DNA of 6,563 nt from Chloroflexota bacterium (lineage in GTDB: Bacteria; Chloroflexota; Anaerolineae; 4572-78): contig JAJRUC010000327.1 of the NCBI GenBank assembly GCA_024278015.1, positions 1 through 6,563 on the forward strand, written 5' to 3'. Under the pieces are notes generated by a model, which did no database searches, was not told the DNA's origin, and saw only the letters and a program-made list of their open reading frames with translations. Shown one piece after another: positions 1 through 5,863 of the stretch. The stretch's first letter is position 1, and each line of letters begins with the position of its first letter. Position numbers and translations under genes: made by a program.

Positions 1-1330
1 CCAGGGCCGAGGCCAGCAGGTCGCGGCGCACGGCGGGGTCTTTTTCTGCCGAAAGGAGGCGGTCGGTCAGCAGCATTTCAGAGAAAACCGAGGCCGTTTC
101 CGCCATAGGCAGGGCGGAATGGAAGGTCAGGATGGAATGGTCCTGAGCCAGCATGGCGTGGACGGCATGGCCCAGTTCGTGGGCCAGAGTCGCCACCTGC
201 CGGACTTCGCCAGTGTAGTTTATCAGGATGTAGGGCGTAATTTCTGGATAGATGCTGGCGCAAAACGCGCCCCCCCGCTTGCCGGGCCGTATCTCCGAAT
301 CGATGTGCCGGTCATCGAAGACGCGGCGGGCGTGGCGGCCCACTTCCGGCGAAAACCGGTCGAAGGTTTCCAGCACCAGATGCGCGGCGTCGTTGAACTC
401 AACCTTTTTGCCGGAGGCGCTGAGCGGAGCGTAAATGTCGTAGCGCCGTAATTTTTCCATGCCCAGCCATTTGGCCTTCAGTTTGAAGTATCGGTGAAAC
501 ACGGGCGCTTCTTCAGCCACAACATCCAGCAGGGTGTTCACCACGGTGTCGGGCAAATCGTTGTCCAGGTTGCGCACGGCGATGGGCGTTTCAAAATTTC
601 TGAGCTGAACCTTTTCGTTAGCCCAGTCTCTGACGCGATAGTTGTAAATTTGGGCCAGCAGCGTGCCGCTATCGCCATAAACGCGATACAATTCATCGTA
701 GGCGGCTTGCCGTAACTCCGGGCTGGAACTGCGCACGTAGGCCATCAACTCTTCGCGGGTGAGGGTTTTTTGTTCGCTGTCCACCGTCAGTGAAAACTCA
801 AACTTGTTGGTAATCATATCGTACAGGGTGACAACCGCGTCTATGCCGTTGACATTTTTCAGGTTGATGACCTTTTCTTCCGCTTCAGAGAGGGTGTAGG
901 GCTTAAAATTACGCATTTGCTGCAAAAAATAGGCCAGGTCGCCCGCTTCTGCCATCAAACGGGCGGCGGTTTCGTCGTCAAGTTCTTTCCACCACAACGA
1001 GAAGAAGAGGGTGCGATTTTGGGCGGCCAGCATCAATTGGTCGATGCGGCCTTTGAAGCCGAGCGCCTCTTGCGATTGGGTATCGGTGGTGAACCAGAGT
1101 TCCGCGTAAGCGTTCAGGCGATAGGCGGCGTGCATGGCCGCCTCGTATTTGCGCAAAAAGGCGTTGAAATCGTTCGTGCTGATGAATTGCGTTAGAGTTT
1201 CGCGGGCGGCTTCCAGAGCTTGCACGGCCTGTTCCAGGGTGGCGGTGGCCTTCTTGACAACGGTCCGGTCTGTTGAAGGGAGCAGGTCGTCCAGGCTCCA
1301 GGGCGAAAGCCGGTAGGTTTTTTGGGGCAT
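1..1330 (-). CDS. pepF: M3 family oligoendopeptidase (PepF-like), C-terminus outside window
   Basis: Zinc metallopeptidase of family M3B that cleaves short peptides in the cytoplasm, probably in peptide recycling. The reading frame is open from the ATG at 1330-1328 to the window edge (443 codons). A strong GGAGG ribosome site (1335-1339) sits 4-5 bases before the start. The zinc motif HELGH is at residues 384-388 (bases 181-167), preceded by a family-typical GKRGGAFC stretch and 'ILINYTG'. The third zinc ligand is probably Glu411 in 'PMAETASVFSEML'. The N-terminal 'YRLSPWSLDDLLPS' also fits PepF proteins. Family members are about 600 residues, so roughly the last quarter is missing because the window ends, not because the gene is broken. 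It follows panC by 19 bp and is probably co-transcribed with it. The family assignment is secure; the exact substrate is not known. Confidence 0.95.
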   Translation of the reverse strand, partial: MPQKTYRLSPWSLDDLLPSTDRTVVKKATATLEQAVQALEAARETLTQFISTNDFNAFLRKYEAAMHAAYRLNAYAELWFTTDTQSQEALGFKGRIDQLMLAAQNRTLFFSLWWKELDDETAARLMAEAGDLAYFLQQMRNFKPYTLSEAEEKVINLKNVNGIDAVVTLYDMITNKFEFSLTVDSEQKTLTREELMAYVRSSSPELRQAAYDELYRVYGDSGTLLAQIYNYRVRDWANEKVQLRNFETPIAVRNLDNDLPDTVVNTLLDVVAEEAPVFHRYFKLKAKWLGMEKLRRYDIYAPLSASGKKVEFNDAAHLVLETFDRFSPEVGRHARRVFDDRHIDSEIRPGKRGGAFCASIYPEITPYILINYTGEVRQVATLAHELGHAVHAMLAQDHSILTFHSALPMAETASVFSEMLLTDRLLSAEKDPAVRRDLLASAL

Positions 1331-1349
1331 TATTCCTCCGAAAAGTGGG

Positions 1350-2189
1350 TTAATCGTTGATGAGCATATTATCAATCAGGCGCGTTTTGCCGAAGAAAAC
1401 GGCCATTGAGAGCAGGGTTGGGCCGCTGATTTGCTGTACCTCCACCAGGGCGGCGGCCTCGGCGGCGCTGACGTACTCAATGCGGGCCGGCGGTTCGGCG
1501 GCGATGGTTTGGCGCATGATGCGGCGCACCTGTTCGGCATCGCGCTCGCCCGCCTCAAAGGCCGCTTTGGCCGCCAACAGGGCGCGATGCAGCACGGTGG
1601 CCGCCGGGCGCTGATTTTCATCAAGATACGCATTGCGCGAACTCAACGCCAGACCGTCGGCCTCTCGTACAATGGGGCAAACAACCATCTCTACATTAAA
1701 GTTGAGGTCGTGAATCAACCGGCGAATGACCACGGTCTGCTGGGCATCTTTTTGTCCAAAATAGGCGCGGGTGGGCTGCACAATGTTGAACAGCTTGGCG
1801 ACGACGGTGGCTACGCCCTGAAAATGGGTGGGGCGGGCGGCGCCTTCCAGCGGTTTGGTCACCTGAGAGAGGGTGACGGTGGTTTGAAAACCGGGCGGGT
1901 ACATCACGGCTTCGGTGGGGGTGAAGACCAGATCGACGCCCTCGGCCTTGAGTTTGGCCAGGTCGCCGGCCAGGTCTCGCGGATAGGTGGCCAGGTCTTC
2001 GGTGGGGGCGAACTGGGTGGGGTTGACAAAAATACTGGCGGCCACGCGGTCATTTTGGGCGCGGGCGCAGCGCACCAGCGACAGGTGGCCTTCGTGCAGG
2101 GCGCCCATTGTGGGCACAAGGCCCCAGCTCAGGGTGGGGTCGGCCCGGCGGGTTTGGCGCACGGTTTGAATTTGGTCGGTGGTAATCAT
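1350..2189 (-). CDS. panC: pantothenate synthetase (pantoate--beta-alanine ligase)
   Basis: ATP-dependent cytoplasmic enzyme that joins pantoate and beta-alanine to make pantothenate (vitamin B5), the precursor of coenzyme A. The 279-residue product has the family's usual length and its signature blocks: PTMGALHEGH (residues 26-35, nucleotide binding), FVNPTQF (54-60), HFQGV (122-126), YFGQKDAQQ (143-151) and LALSSRN (180-186, the KMSKS-like loop). The frame also has an ATG at 2225, but the start at 2189 is preferred. The homologous region begins there, AAGGA lies upstream at a workable distance, and the predicted -10 box (2237-2242) would leave almost no leader for the earlier ATG. It is the first gene of a leftward pair with the peptidase. 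No panB or panD is visible nearby. Confidence 0.97.
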   Translation of the reverse strand: MITTDQIQTVRQTRRADPTLSWGLVPTMGALHEGHLSLVRCARAQNDRVAASIFVNPTQFAPTEDLATYPRDLAGDLAKLKAEGVDLVFTPTEAVMYPPGFQTTVTLSQVTKPLEGAARPTHFQGVATVVAKLFNIVQPTRAYFGQKDAQQTVVIRRLIHDLNFNVEMVVCPIVREADGLALSSRNAYLDENQRPAATVLHRALLAAKAAFEAGERDAEQVRRIMRQTIAAEPPARIEYVSAAEAAALVEVQQISGPTLLSMAVFFGKTRLIDNMLIND

Positions 2190-2236
2190 AGGTGGTCCTT
2201 TGCTTTCGTCAGAAAAAAGTGGCAAATCAGGACTGA

Positions 2237-2265
2237 ATTATACACGCGAACAGGGAAGAAACCAA
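2237..2265 (-). promoter_or_regulatory. predicted sigma70-type promoter for panC-pepF
   Basis: Read on the minus strand, a perfect TATAAT -10 box (2242-2237) lies 17 bp from a partial -35, TTGGTT (2265-2260). Transcription would start near 2230, giving a leader of about 40 nt before the panC ATG at 2189. The -10 is excellent and the -35 matches the consensus at only three positions. The call rests on sequence match and position alone. Confidence 0.55.
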
Positions 2266-2337
2266 TGGCAGGTTTGGGTTTTGCGGGGCTGTTGCCAAGC
2301 AGATTTTAAGGTTGCGTTTGACATGCCGCTTTGCCGG

Positions 2338-2365
2338 GCAGGGGCGGTTCGCGAGCCGCCCCTGC
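2338..2365. repeat. 28-nt near-perfect palindrome (GC-rich)
   Basis: The arms GCAGGGGCGG and CCGCCCCTGC surround a TCGCGA core. Only one symmetrical pair, a T opposite a G, departs from perfect symmetry. No T-run follows on either strand, so it does not look like an intrinsic terminator. It resembles the dispersed short palindromes found between genes in Chloroflexota and cyanobacteria. A binding site is also possible. Confidence 0.7.
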
Positions 2366-2411
2366 GAAAGCCGCATCATTTAGCCGGCGGGGCGAACCCA
2401 TAGCCGGCCCG

Positions 2412-2439
2412 GTAGAGGCACGATGCATCGTGCCTCTAC
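2412..2439. repeat. 28-nt perfect palindrome followed by T6
   Basis: A perfect 14+14 palindrome whose left arm is GTAGAGGCACGATG, centred between 2425 and 2426. It is followed by G and six Ts (2441-2446) and framed by an outer GCCGG (2403-2407) / CCGGC (2447-2451) pair. On the plus strand the hairpin plus T-run has the form of an intrinsic terminator. However, no plus-strand gene lies upstream in the window, so a mobile repeat of the 'GTAGAG...CTCTAC' type known from cyanobacterial genomes seems the better reading. A perfect palindrome would also form a cruciform. Confidence 0.75.
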
Positions 2440-2584
2440 GTTTTTTCCGGCGAAAATATTTTTGTCGGGCGACATTACCCCGTGCGGGGCACATTACAAC
2501 AGCCTTGTCGGGTTTTGGCGCTGTCTCACGGGCTGCGCCCTGCGGCATTGTGATATGCACAGTCTGCATAATACGCATAATCTG

Positions 2585-2631
2585 CACTTGTGACATTAGT
2601 AACGTTATAATAGTGATTAATGTCACTTGTG
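2585..2631. promoter_or_regulatory. candidate operator: inverted repeat around a TATAAT box
   Basis: GTGACATTA (2590-2598) and its exact reverse complement TAATGTCAC (2618-2626) are separated by 19 bp. That spacer contains a perfect TATAAT (2606-2611). In addition CACTTGTG occurs as a direct repeat at 2585-2592 and 2624-2631. An inverted repeat bracketing a -10 box is a typical place for a repressor or autoregulator to bind. The divergon-like location, about 70 bp ahead of a DNA-binding protein gene, makes autoregulation plausible. No factor is identified. Confidence 0.5.
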
Positions 2632-2655
2632 CGGCTTGTGCATTTGTATTATACT
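2627..2655 (+). promoter_or_regulatory. candidate promoter of the sulfur cluster
   Basis: A -35-like TTGTGC (2627-2632) and a -10-like TATACT (2650-2655) are spaced 17 bp apart. Transcription would begin near 2662, leaving about 35 nt before the ATG at 2697. An alternative -10, TATAAT at 2606-2611, is closer to consensus but lacks a good -35. Either promoter would overlap or adjoin the inverted repeat at 2585-2631. Confidence 0.4.
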
Positions 2656-2696
2656 GATGTCAAGTTATGTATTTCACAAAGATACGGGATGACGAT

Positions 2697-3482
2697 ATGT
2701 TCACTGCCAAAGATGTCCAAACGTTATTACATGTAGACCGCTCAACGGTTTACCGCATGGCCGAATCCGGCCGGTTGCCCGCCATAAAAATCGGCCGGCA
2801 GTGGCGCTTTCCGGCAGACCAGTTCCAGGCCTGGCTCAAGCAACAATCCACCGACCTGCCCGCGACTGCGGACCCCGCATCCCCGCTTGCCGCCCCACTC
2901 GCCCCGTCGGTGGCCGCTTTCCCCCCCGAAGACTTTCAGGCTCTGTTGCCCCTTGATTGCGTCCAGCTCATTCAGGATACCTTCGCCGACACCATCGGCA
3001 CCATGCTGGTTATCACCGATATGGACGGCAACCCCGTCACCGCAGTCAGCAATCCGTGCGGCTTGTTTGCCCTGGTCAGCCGGTTTCCAGATTCAGTGAA
3101 ACTGTGCGTGGCAGACTGGGCCAGGATGGGGGCCGAACTTGACCTTGAGCCGAAACTCATCCGCAGCCACCTGGGGTTGTTGGGGGCGCGGGCCTTCATT
3201 CGCGTGGGGACGGAGTTGAAAGGCATGGTGGTCATCGGCGGCATTGCGCCGGATACCTGGCCGCCCGCCCCGGAAGACGTGCAGGTTATGGCCCGGAAAT
3301 TCGGGCTGACCGCCGACGATTTTTTGCCCCACGTCAACGAAGTTTTCTACCTGGATGCGCCGCAACAGACGCTGGCTCTTTCGGTGGTGCAGCGCGTCGC
3401 TACTATTGTCACCCACATTATCACCGAGCGTATTATTTTGGTGAGCAAACTAAATTCCATTGCCGAACTGGTAAATTCCTAG
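2697..3482 (+). CDS. DNA-binding regulator: excisionase/MerR-like HTH plus PocR-type sensor domain
   Basis: Probable transcription factor for the downstream sulfur genes. Residues 1-50 form an excisionase-family winged helix ('TAKDVQTLLHVDRSTVYRMA', then 'GRLPAIKIGRQWRFP', ending 'FQAWL'). Residues 51-80 are an Ala/Pro-rich linker. Residues about 84-190 match the PocR sensory domain: 'DTIGTMLVITDMDGNPVT', then 'SNPCGLFALV', a second Cys, and 'GMVVIGGI'. Residues 220-261 are helical and may mediate dimerisation. Cys121 and Cys137 lie where PocR domains often carry a Cys pair; Cys88 is also present. The frame has an earlier ATG at 2667 without a ribosome site. The start at 2697 has GGGA 7 bases upstream, begins at the HTH and leaves a normal leader. 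It ends 14 bp before the flavoprotein gene, so it is probably the first gene of the operon. The inducer is unknown; sulfide, persulfide or redox state is an inference from context. Confidence 0.85.
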   Translation: MFTAKDVQTLLHVDRSTVYRMAESGRLPAIKIGRQWRFPADQFQAWLKQQSTDLPATADPASPLAAPLAPSVAAFPPEDFQALLPLDCVQLIQDTFADTIGTMLVITDMDGNPVTAVSNPCGLFALVSRFPDSVKLCVADWARMGAELDLEPKLIRSHLGLLGARAFIRVGTELKGMVVIGGIAPDTWPPAPEDVQVMARKFGLTADDFLPHVNEVFYLDAPQQTLALSVVQRVATIVTHIITERIILVSKLNSIAELVNS

Positions 3483-3496
3483 ACAGGAGAATTCGC

Positions 3497-4729
3497 ATGA
3501 AAAAACTACTCATTCTGGGGGCCGGTACCGCCGGTACCATGGTCGCCAACAAAATGCACCACATGCTGGACCCCGATGAATGGCAAATTACCATTGTAGA
3601 CCAGCACGAAACCCACTACTACCAACCCGGTTTTCTGTTCATCCCCTTTGGCATCTACGGTAAAAACGATGTCATCAAGCCCAAACGGAACTTCATCCCC
3701 GCCGGAGTGAAAATGATTGTCTCTGAAATTACCATGATTGAGCCGGAAAAAAACCGGGTGCGGGTTGCCAAAGATAACCGCTACCTTGGATACGATTTTC
3801 TGGTCATTGCCACCGGCACGCACCCTCGCCCGGCGGAAACCCCCGGTATGGCCGCCGGCGAATGGCACAAAAGCATCTTCGATTTCTATACCATTGAAGG
3901 GGCCACAGCTCTGGCCCGGCACCTGCGCGGCTGGCAGGGCGGGCGATTGGTGCTGAACATTGTTGACCTGCCCTACAAATGCCCGGTGGCCCCCCTGGAA
4001 TTTATCTTTTTGGCCGATTGGTTCTTTCAGGAAAAGGGCCTGCGAGACCGGATAGACCTGACCCTGGTTACGCCCCTGCCCGGCGCCTTCACCAAACCGC
4101 GCGCCGCCAAATTGCTGGGCAACATTCTGCAAGACAAGAATGTTAACGTTGTGCCCGATTATTACATTGAGCGGGTTGACCCGGAGGCCAAAAAGATTAT
4201 TTCTTATGAAGAAGACGAAGTCCCCTATGATTTGCTGGTGACGGTCCCCGTCAATATGGGCGCCGAGGTCATCGGGAAATCCGGCCTGGGCGACGAAATG
4301 AATTACGTGCCGGTGGACAAGCACAATTTCCTGTCCAAAAAATTCGATAACATTTTTGCTTTGGGCGATGCCGCCAACCTGCCCACCTCAAAAGCCGGTT
4401 CCGTGGCTCACTTTGCCGTAGAAATCTTCACCGAAAACTTCCTGCGCTACATTGATGGTCTGGACATGCTGCAAAAATTCGACGGCCACGCCAACTGCTA
4501 CATCGAATCAGGCTTCGGCAAAGGTATCCTCATCGACTTTAACTACGATGTGGAACCCCTGCCCGGCAAATTCCCGTTGCCCGGCGTTGGCCCCTTCTCG
4601 CTGTTGCAAGAATCAGAAATGAACCACTGGGGCAAAATGATGTTCCGCTGGATGTACTGGAATTTACTGCTTAAAGGTAAAGAATTGCCCATTGCCGCCC
4701 AAATGACAATGGCCGGAAAATGGCAATAG
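3497..4729 (+). CDS. sulfide:quinone oxidoreductase-like FAD flavoprotein
   Basis: Flavoprotein of the SQR/FCSD branch of the pyridine nucleotide-disulfide oxidoreductase fold, expected to oxidise sulfide or polysulfide and pass electrons to membrane quinone. The 410-residue length is usual. It has the N-terminal FAD motif GAGTAG (8-13), 'VIATGTHPRP', a second FAD motif ALGDAANLP around Gly290-Asp291, and a following TSKAG whose Lys299 sits where SQRs have a conserved Lys near the quinone. Cys162 in 'PYKCPVAP' and Cys334 in 'NCYIESGFGKGILIDFNYDV' match the two bridging catalytic cysteines. The third SQR cysteine, normally near residue 125-130, is absent. The C-terminal segment 'HWGKMMFRWMYWNLLLKG' resembles the amphipathic membrane-attachment helix of SQRs. 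AGGAG precedes the ATG. The SQR family is clear, but sulfide as the true substrate is inferred from family and neighbours. Confidence 0.88.
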   Translation: MKKLLILGAGTAGTMVANKMHHMLDPDEWQITIVDQHETHYYQPGFLFIPFGIYGKNDVIKPKRNFIPAGVKMIVSEITMIEPEKNRVRVAKDNRYLGYDFLVIATGTHPRPAETPGMAAGEWHKSIFDFYTIEGATALARHLRGWQGGRLVLNIVDLPYKCPVAPLEFIFLADWFFQEKGLRDRIDLTLVTPLPGAFTKPRAAKLLGNILQDKNVNVVPDYYIERVDPEAKKIISYEEDEVPYDLLVTVPVNMGAEVIGKSGLGDEMNYVPVDKHNFLSKKFDNIFALGDAANLPTSKAGSVAHFAVEIFTENFLRYIDGLDMLQKFDGHANCYIESGFGKGILIDFNYDVEPLPGKFPLPGVGPFSLLQESEMNHWGKMMFRWMYWNLLLKGKELPIAAQMTMAGKWQ

Positions 4730-4733
4730 GAGG
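4728..4733 (+). promoter_or_regulatory. ribosome binding site deciding the DUF1641 start
   Basis: A perfect AGGAGG overlaps the last two bases of the flavoprotein stop codon and lies 7 bases before the ATG at 4741. An in-frame ATG at 4720 overlaps the preceding gene and would place this site inside the coding region, so the start at 4741 is chosen. Confidence 0.8.
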
Positions 4734-4740
4734 CCCTGAC

Positions 4741-5415
4741 ATGGATTCGACCACAGTGGGAGACCCCACCATTGCCGAACTGAATCACAAAATTGACGCT
4801 CTGACCACGCAAGTTGCCTTTTTAACCGAAGAAGCGCTGGCCCAGCGCCGGCGTCGGCAGGAATGGGACGAGTTGAAAGCCGACGCGACGCCCATCATCA
4901 ACGACCTCTTTCGGATTTCGGTAGAGCAACTGGATGAAATTGAAAGTTACGTGCAATTTGAGGACATTCTCTATCTGTTCAAAAAACTGTTGCGCAGCAC
5001 CCGCGACCTGAACCAGATGCTTGACCAGCTTGAGAGCTTGATGGAACTTTGGCAGGATTTCGGCCCCCTCAGCCAGGATGCGTTTGTCGTCTTGATGAAT
5101 CGGCTGGAAGAGATGGAGCGCAAAGGATACTTCGTCTTTATGCAGGGCGGTTTTGATATTCTGGACCGGATTGTCGCCTCGTTTGATGAAGAGGATGTGC
5201 GTTTGCTGGGCGAGAACATCGTCCTGATTTTGCAGACCGTCAAAGAGATGACCCAGCCTGAACTGATGCAAATGATGCGCTCGACGGTCAGCGCCGTTAA
5301 GGATGAAGAGCCGGCCGATACTTCGCTGCTGGGCATCATCCGCCAGTTAAACGACCCCGCCGTCAAGCGCGGCCTGGCCAAAACGCTGAACGTGCTGAAA
5401 TCGGTGGCGGATTGA
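4741..5415 (+). CDS. DUF1641 domain protein, predicted partner of the flavoprotein
   Basis: A 224-residue, entirely soluble-looking and mostly helical protein with no cysteine. Residues 10-48 are charged and coiled-coil-like ('ELNHKIDALTTQVAFLTEEALAQ' followed by an Arg-rich stretch). The central part carries 'MELWQDFGPLSQDAF' and 'GGFDILDRIVASF'. The C-terminal part, about 155-224, matches the DUF1641 pattern: 'LGENIVLILQTVKEMTQPELM', then 'NDPAVKRGLAKTLNVLK'. DUF1641 proteins have no established biochemical function. They are known next to oxidoreductase genes, for example yrhD beside a formate dehydrogenase-like gene in Bacillus subtilis, and beside SQR-like genes in bacteria and archaea. 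The start lies 11 bp after the flavoprotein stop, which points to translational coupling and a joint complex. A scaffold or docking subunit is my inference; the family call itself is good. Confidence 0.82.
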   Translation: MDSTTVGDPTIAELNHKIDALTTQVAFLTEEALAQRRRRQEWDELKADATPIINDLFRISVEQLDEIESYVQFEDILYLFKKLLRSTRDLNQMLDQLESLMELWQDFGPLSQDAFVVLMNRLEEMERKGYFVFMQGGFDILDRIVASFDEEDVRLLGENIVLILQTVKEMTQPELMQMMRSTVSAVKDEEPADTSLLGIIRQLNDPAVKRGLAKTLNVLKSVAD

Positions 5416-5460
5416 ATTAATCATCAAAAATCAAACTATGTAAATCAAGGAGCAACCCGA

Positions 5461-5775
5461 ATGAGTACCAAAGAAATTGCAGGCGCCGTTGTCAACGTTG
5501 ATGAAGAAGGCTTTCTGACCGACCCCGCCCAGTGGACCGAAGCCATTGCCGAGGCGATGGCCGCGGAATTGGGCCTTACCCTGACCGAAGACCACTGGAA
5601 AGTAGTTGATTTTACGCGGCAGGACTACCAGCAAACCGGCGAAGCGCCCGGTCTGCGCCGTATCACCAAAGTGGGCGGCGTGCCCACCAAACAACTTTAC
5701 AAACTTTTTCCCAAAGGCCCGGCCAAAAAAATCGCCCGTATTGCCGGTTTGGGCAAACCGACCGGCTGTATTTAG
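5461..5775 (+). CDS. TusE/DsrC/DsvC family sulfur carrier (single-cysteine form)
   Basis: Small cytoplasmic protein of 104 residues, the typical family length. DsrC/TusE proteins carry sulfur as a persulfide or trisulfide on the conserved penultimate cysteine. Here the C-terminal tail is AGLGKPTGCI, so that Cys103 is present and is the only cysteine. Other family marks are 'DEEGFLTDPAQWTEAIAEAMA' near the N-terminus, 'LTEDHWKVVDFTRQDY' and 'PTKQLYKLFPKGPAKK'. True DsrC has a second Cys 11 residues before the last; here that position is Ala92, so it is TusE-like or a DsrC paralogue, not a canonical DsrC that works with DsrAB. AAGGAG lies 8 bases before the ATG. The spacer from the preceding gene is 45 bp. 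Its neighbours suggest it takes sulfur from the DsrE2 protein or the SQR, not that it serves tRNA thiolation, because no other tus gene is seen. Confidence 0.92.
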   Translation: MSTKEIAGAVVNVDEEGFLTDPAQWTEAIAEAMAAELGLTLTEDHWKVVDFTRQDYQQTGEAPGLRRITKVGGVPTKQLYKLFPKGPAKKIARIAGLGKPTGCI

Positions 5776-5790
5776 ACGTTTGGTCACAAT

Positions 5791-5840
5791 TCAAGGTTTC
5801 GGGGTGTAACGCTGCAATCCGAAACCTGAAACCTGAAACA
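5791..5840 (+). repeat. intra-operon hairpin with GAAACCT tandem repeat
   Basis: AGGTTTCGG (5794-5802) pairs with CCGAAACCT (5819-5827) across a 16-nt loop. The right arm then continues as a short tandem repeat of GAAACCT (5821-5834) with a partial third copy. It fills most of the 88-bp spacer between the DsrC-like and DsrE2 genes. No T-run follows, so it is unlikely to be a full terminator. It may be a dispersed repeat, an mRNA-stability element or a processing site. Confidence 0.6.
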
Positions 5841-5863
5841 TTATTAATACAAGGGAGCGTAAA

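Larger units (their letters stand above)
2226..2696. other. divergent intergenic region, no gene
   Basis: About 470 bp between the divergently read panC and the sulfur-cluster regulator. Open frames exist on both strands, but their translations are low in complexity and run through palindromes, so I see no protein-coding gene. The region holds the panC promoter, two unrelated 28-nt palindromes, two small GC hairpins, a 9-bp-period direct repeat of GCATAAT (2566-2581) and an inverted repeat over a TATAAT box. Base composition shifts from GC-rich (2330-2550) to AT-rich (2550-2690), as expected for a promoter zone next to the regulator. Confidence 0.8.

Noticed and set aside
1431..2309. 292-codon plus-strand open frame opposite panC
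   Set aside because: It lies antisense to a complete, motif-verified panC. Its translation is Gly-rich and low in complexity, with no recognisable domain, as expected from a GC-rich shadow frame.
2412..2446. Intrinsic terminator reading on the plus strand
   Set aside because: The hairpin plus T6 form fits, but no plus-strand gene lies upstream and the neighbouring gene reads away on the other strand. It is kept as a repeat, and terminator function is left open.
2306..2657. Overlapping open frames on both strands (about 106-108 codons) in the intergenic region
   Set aside because: They run through both palindromes and the promoter region, have odd composition, and lack convincing ribosome sites or homology that I can recognise.
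2667..2696. Upstream ATG extending the regulator by 10 residues
   Set aside because: It has no ribosome site, would start about 5 nt from the predicted transcription start, and adds residues before the point where the HTH domain begins.
3506..4324. 272-codon minus-strand open frame opposite the flavoprotein gene
   Set aside because: Antisense shadow of a clear SQR-like gene; the translation shows no family motif.
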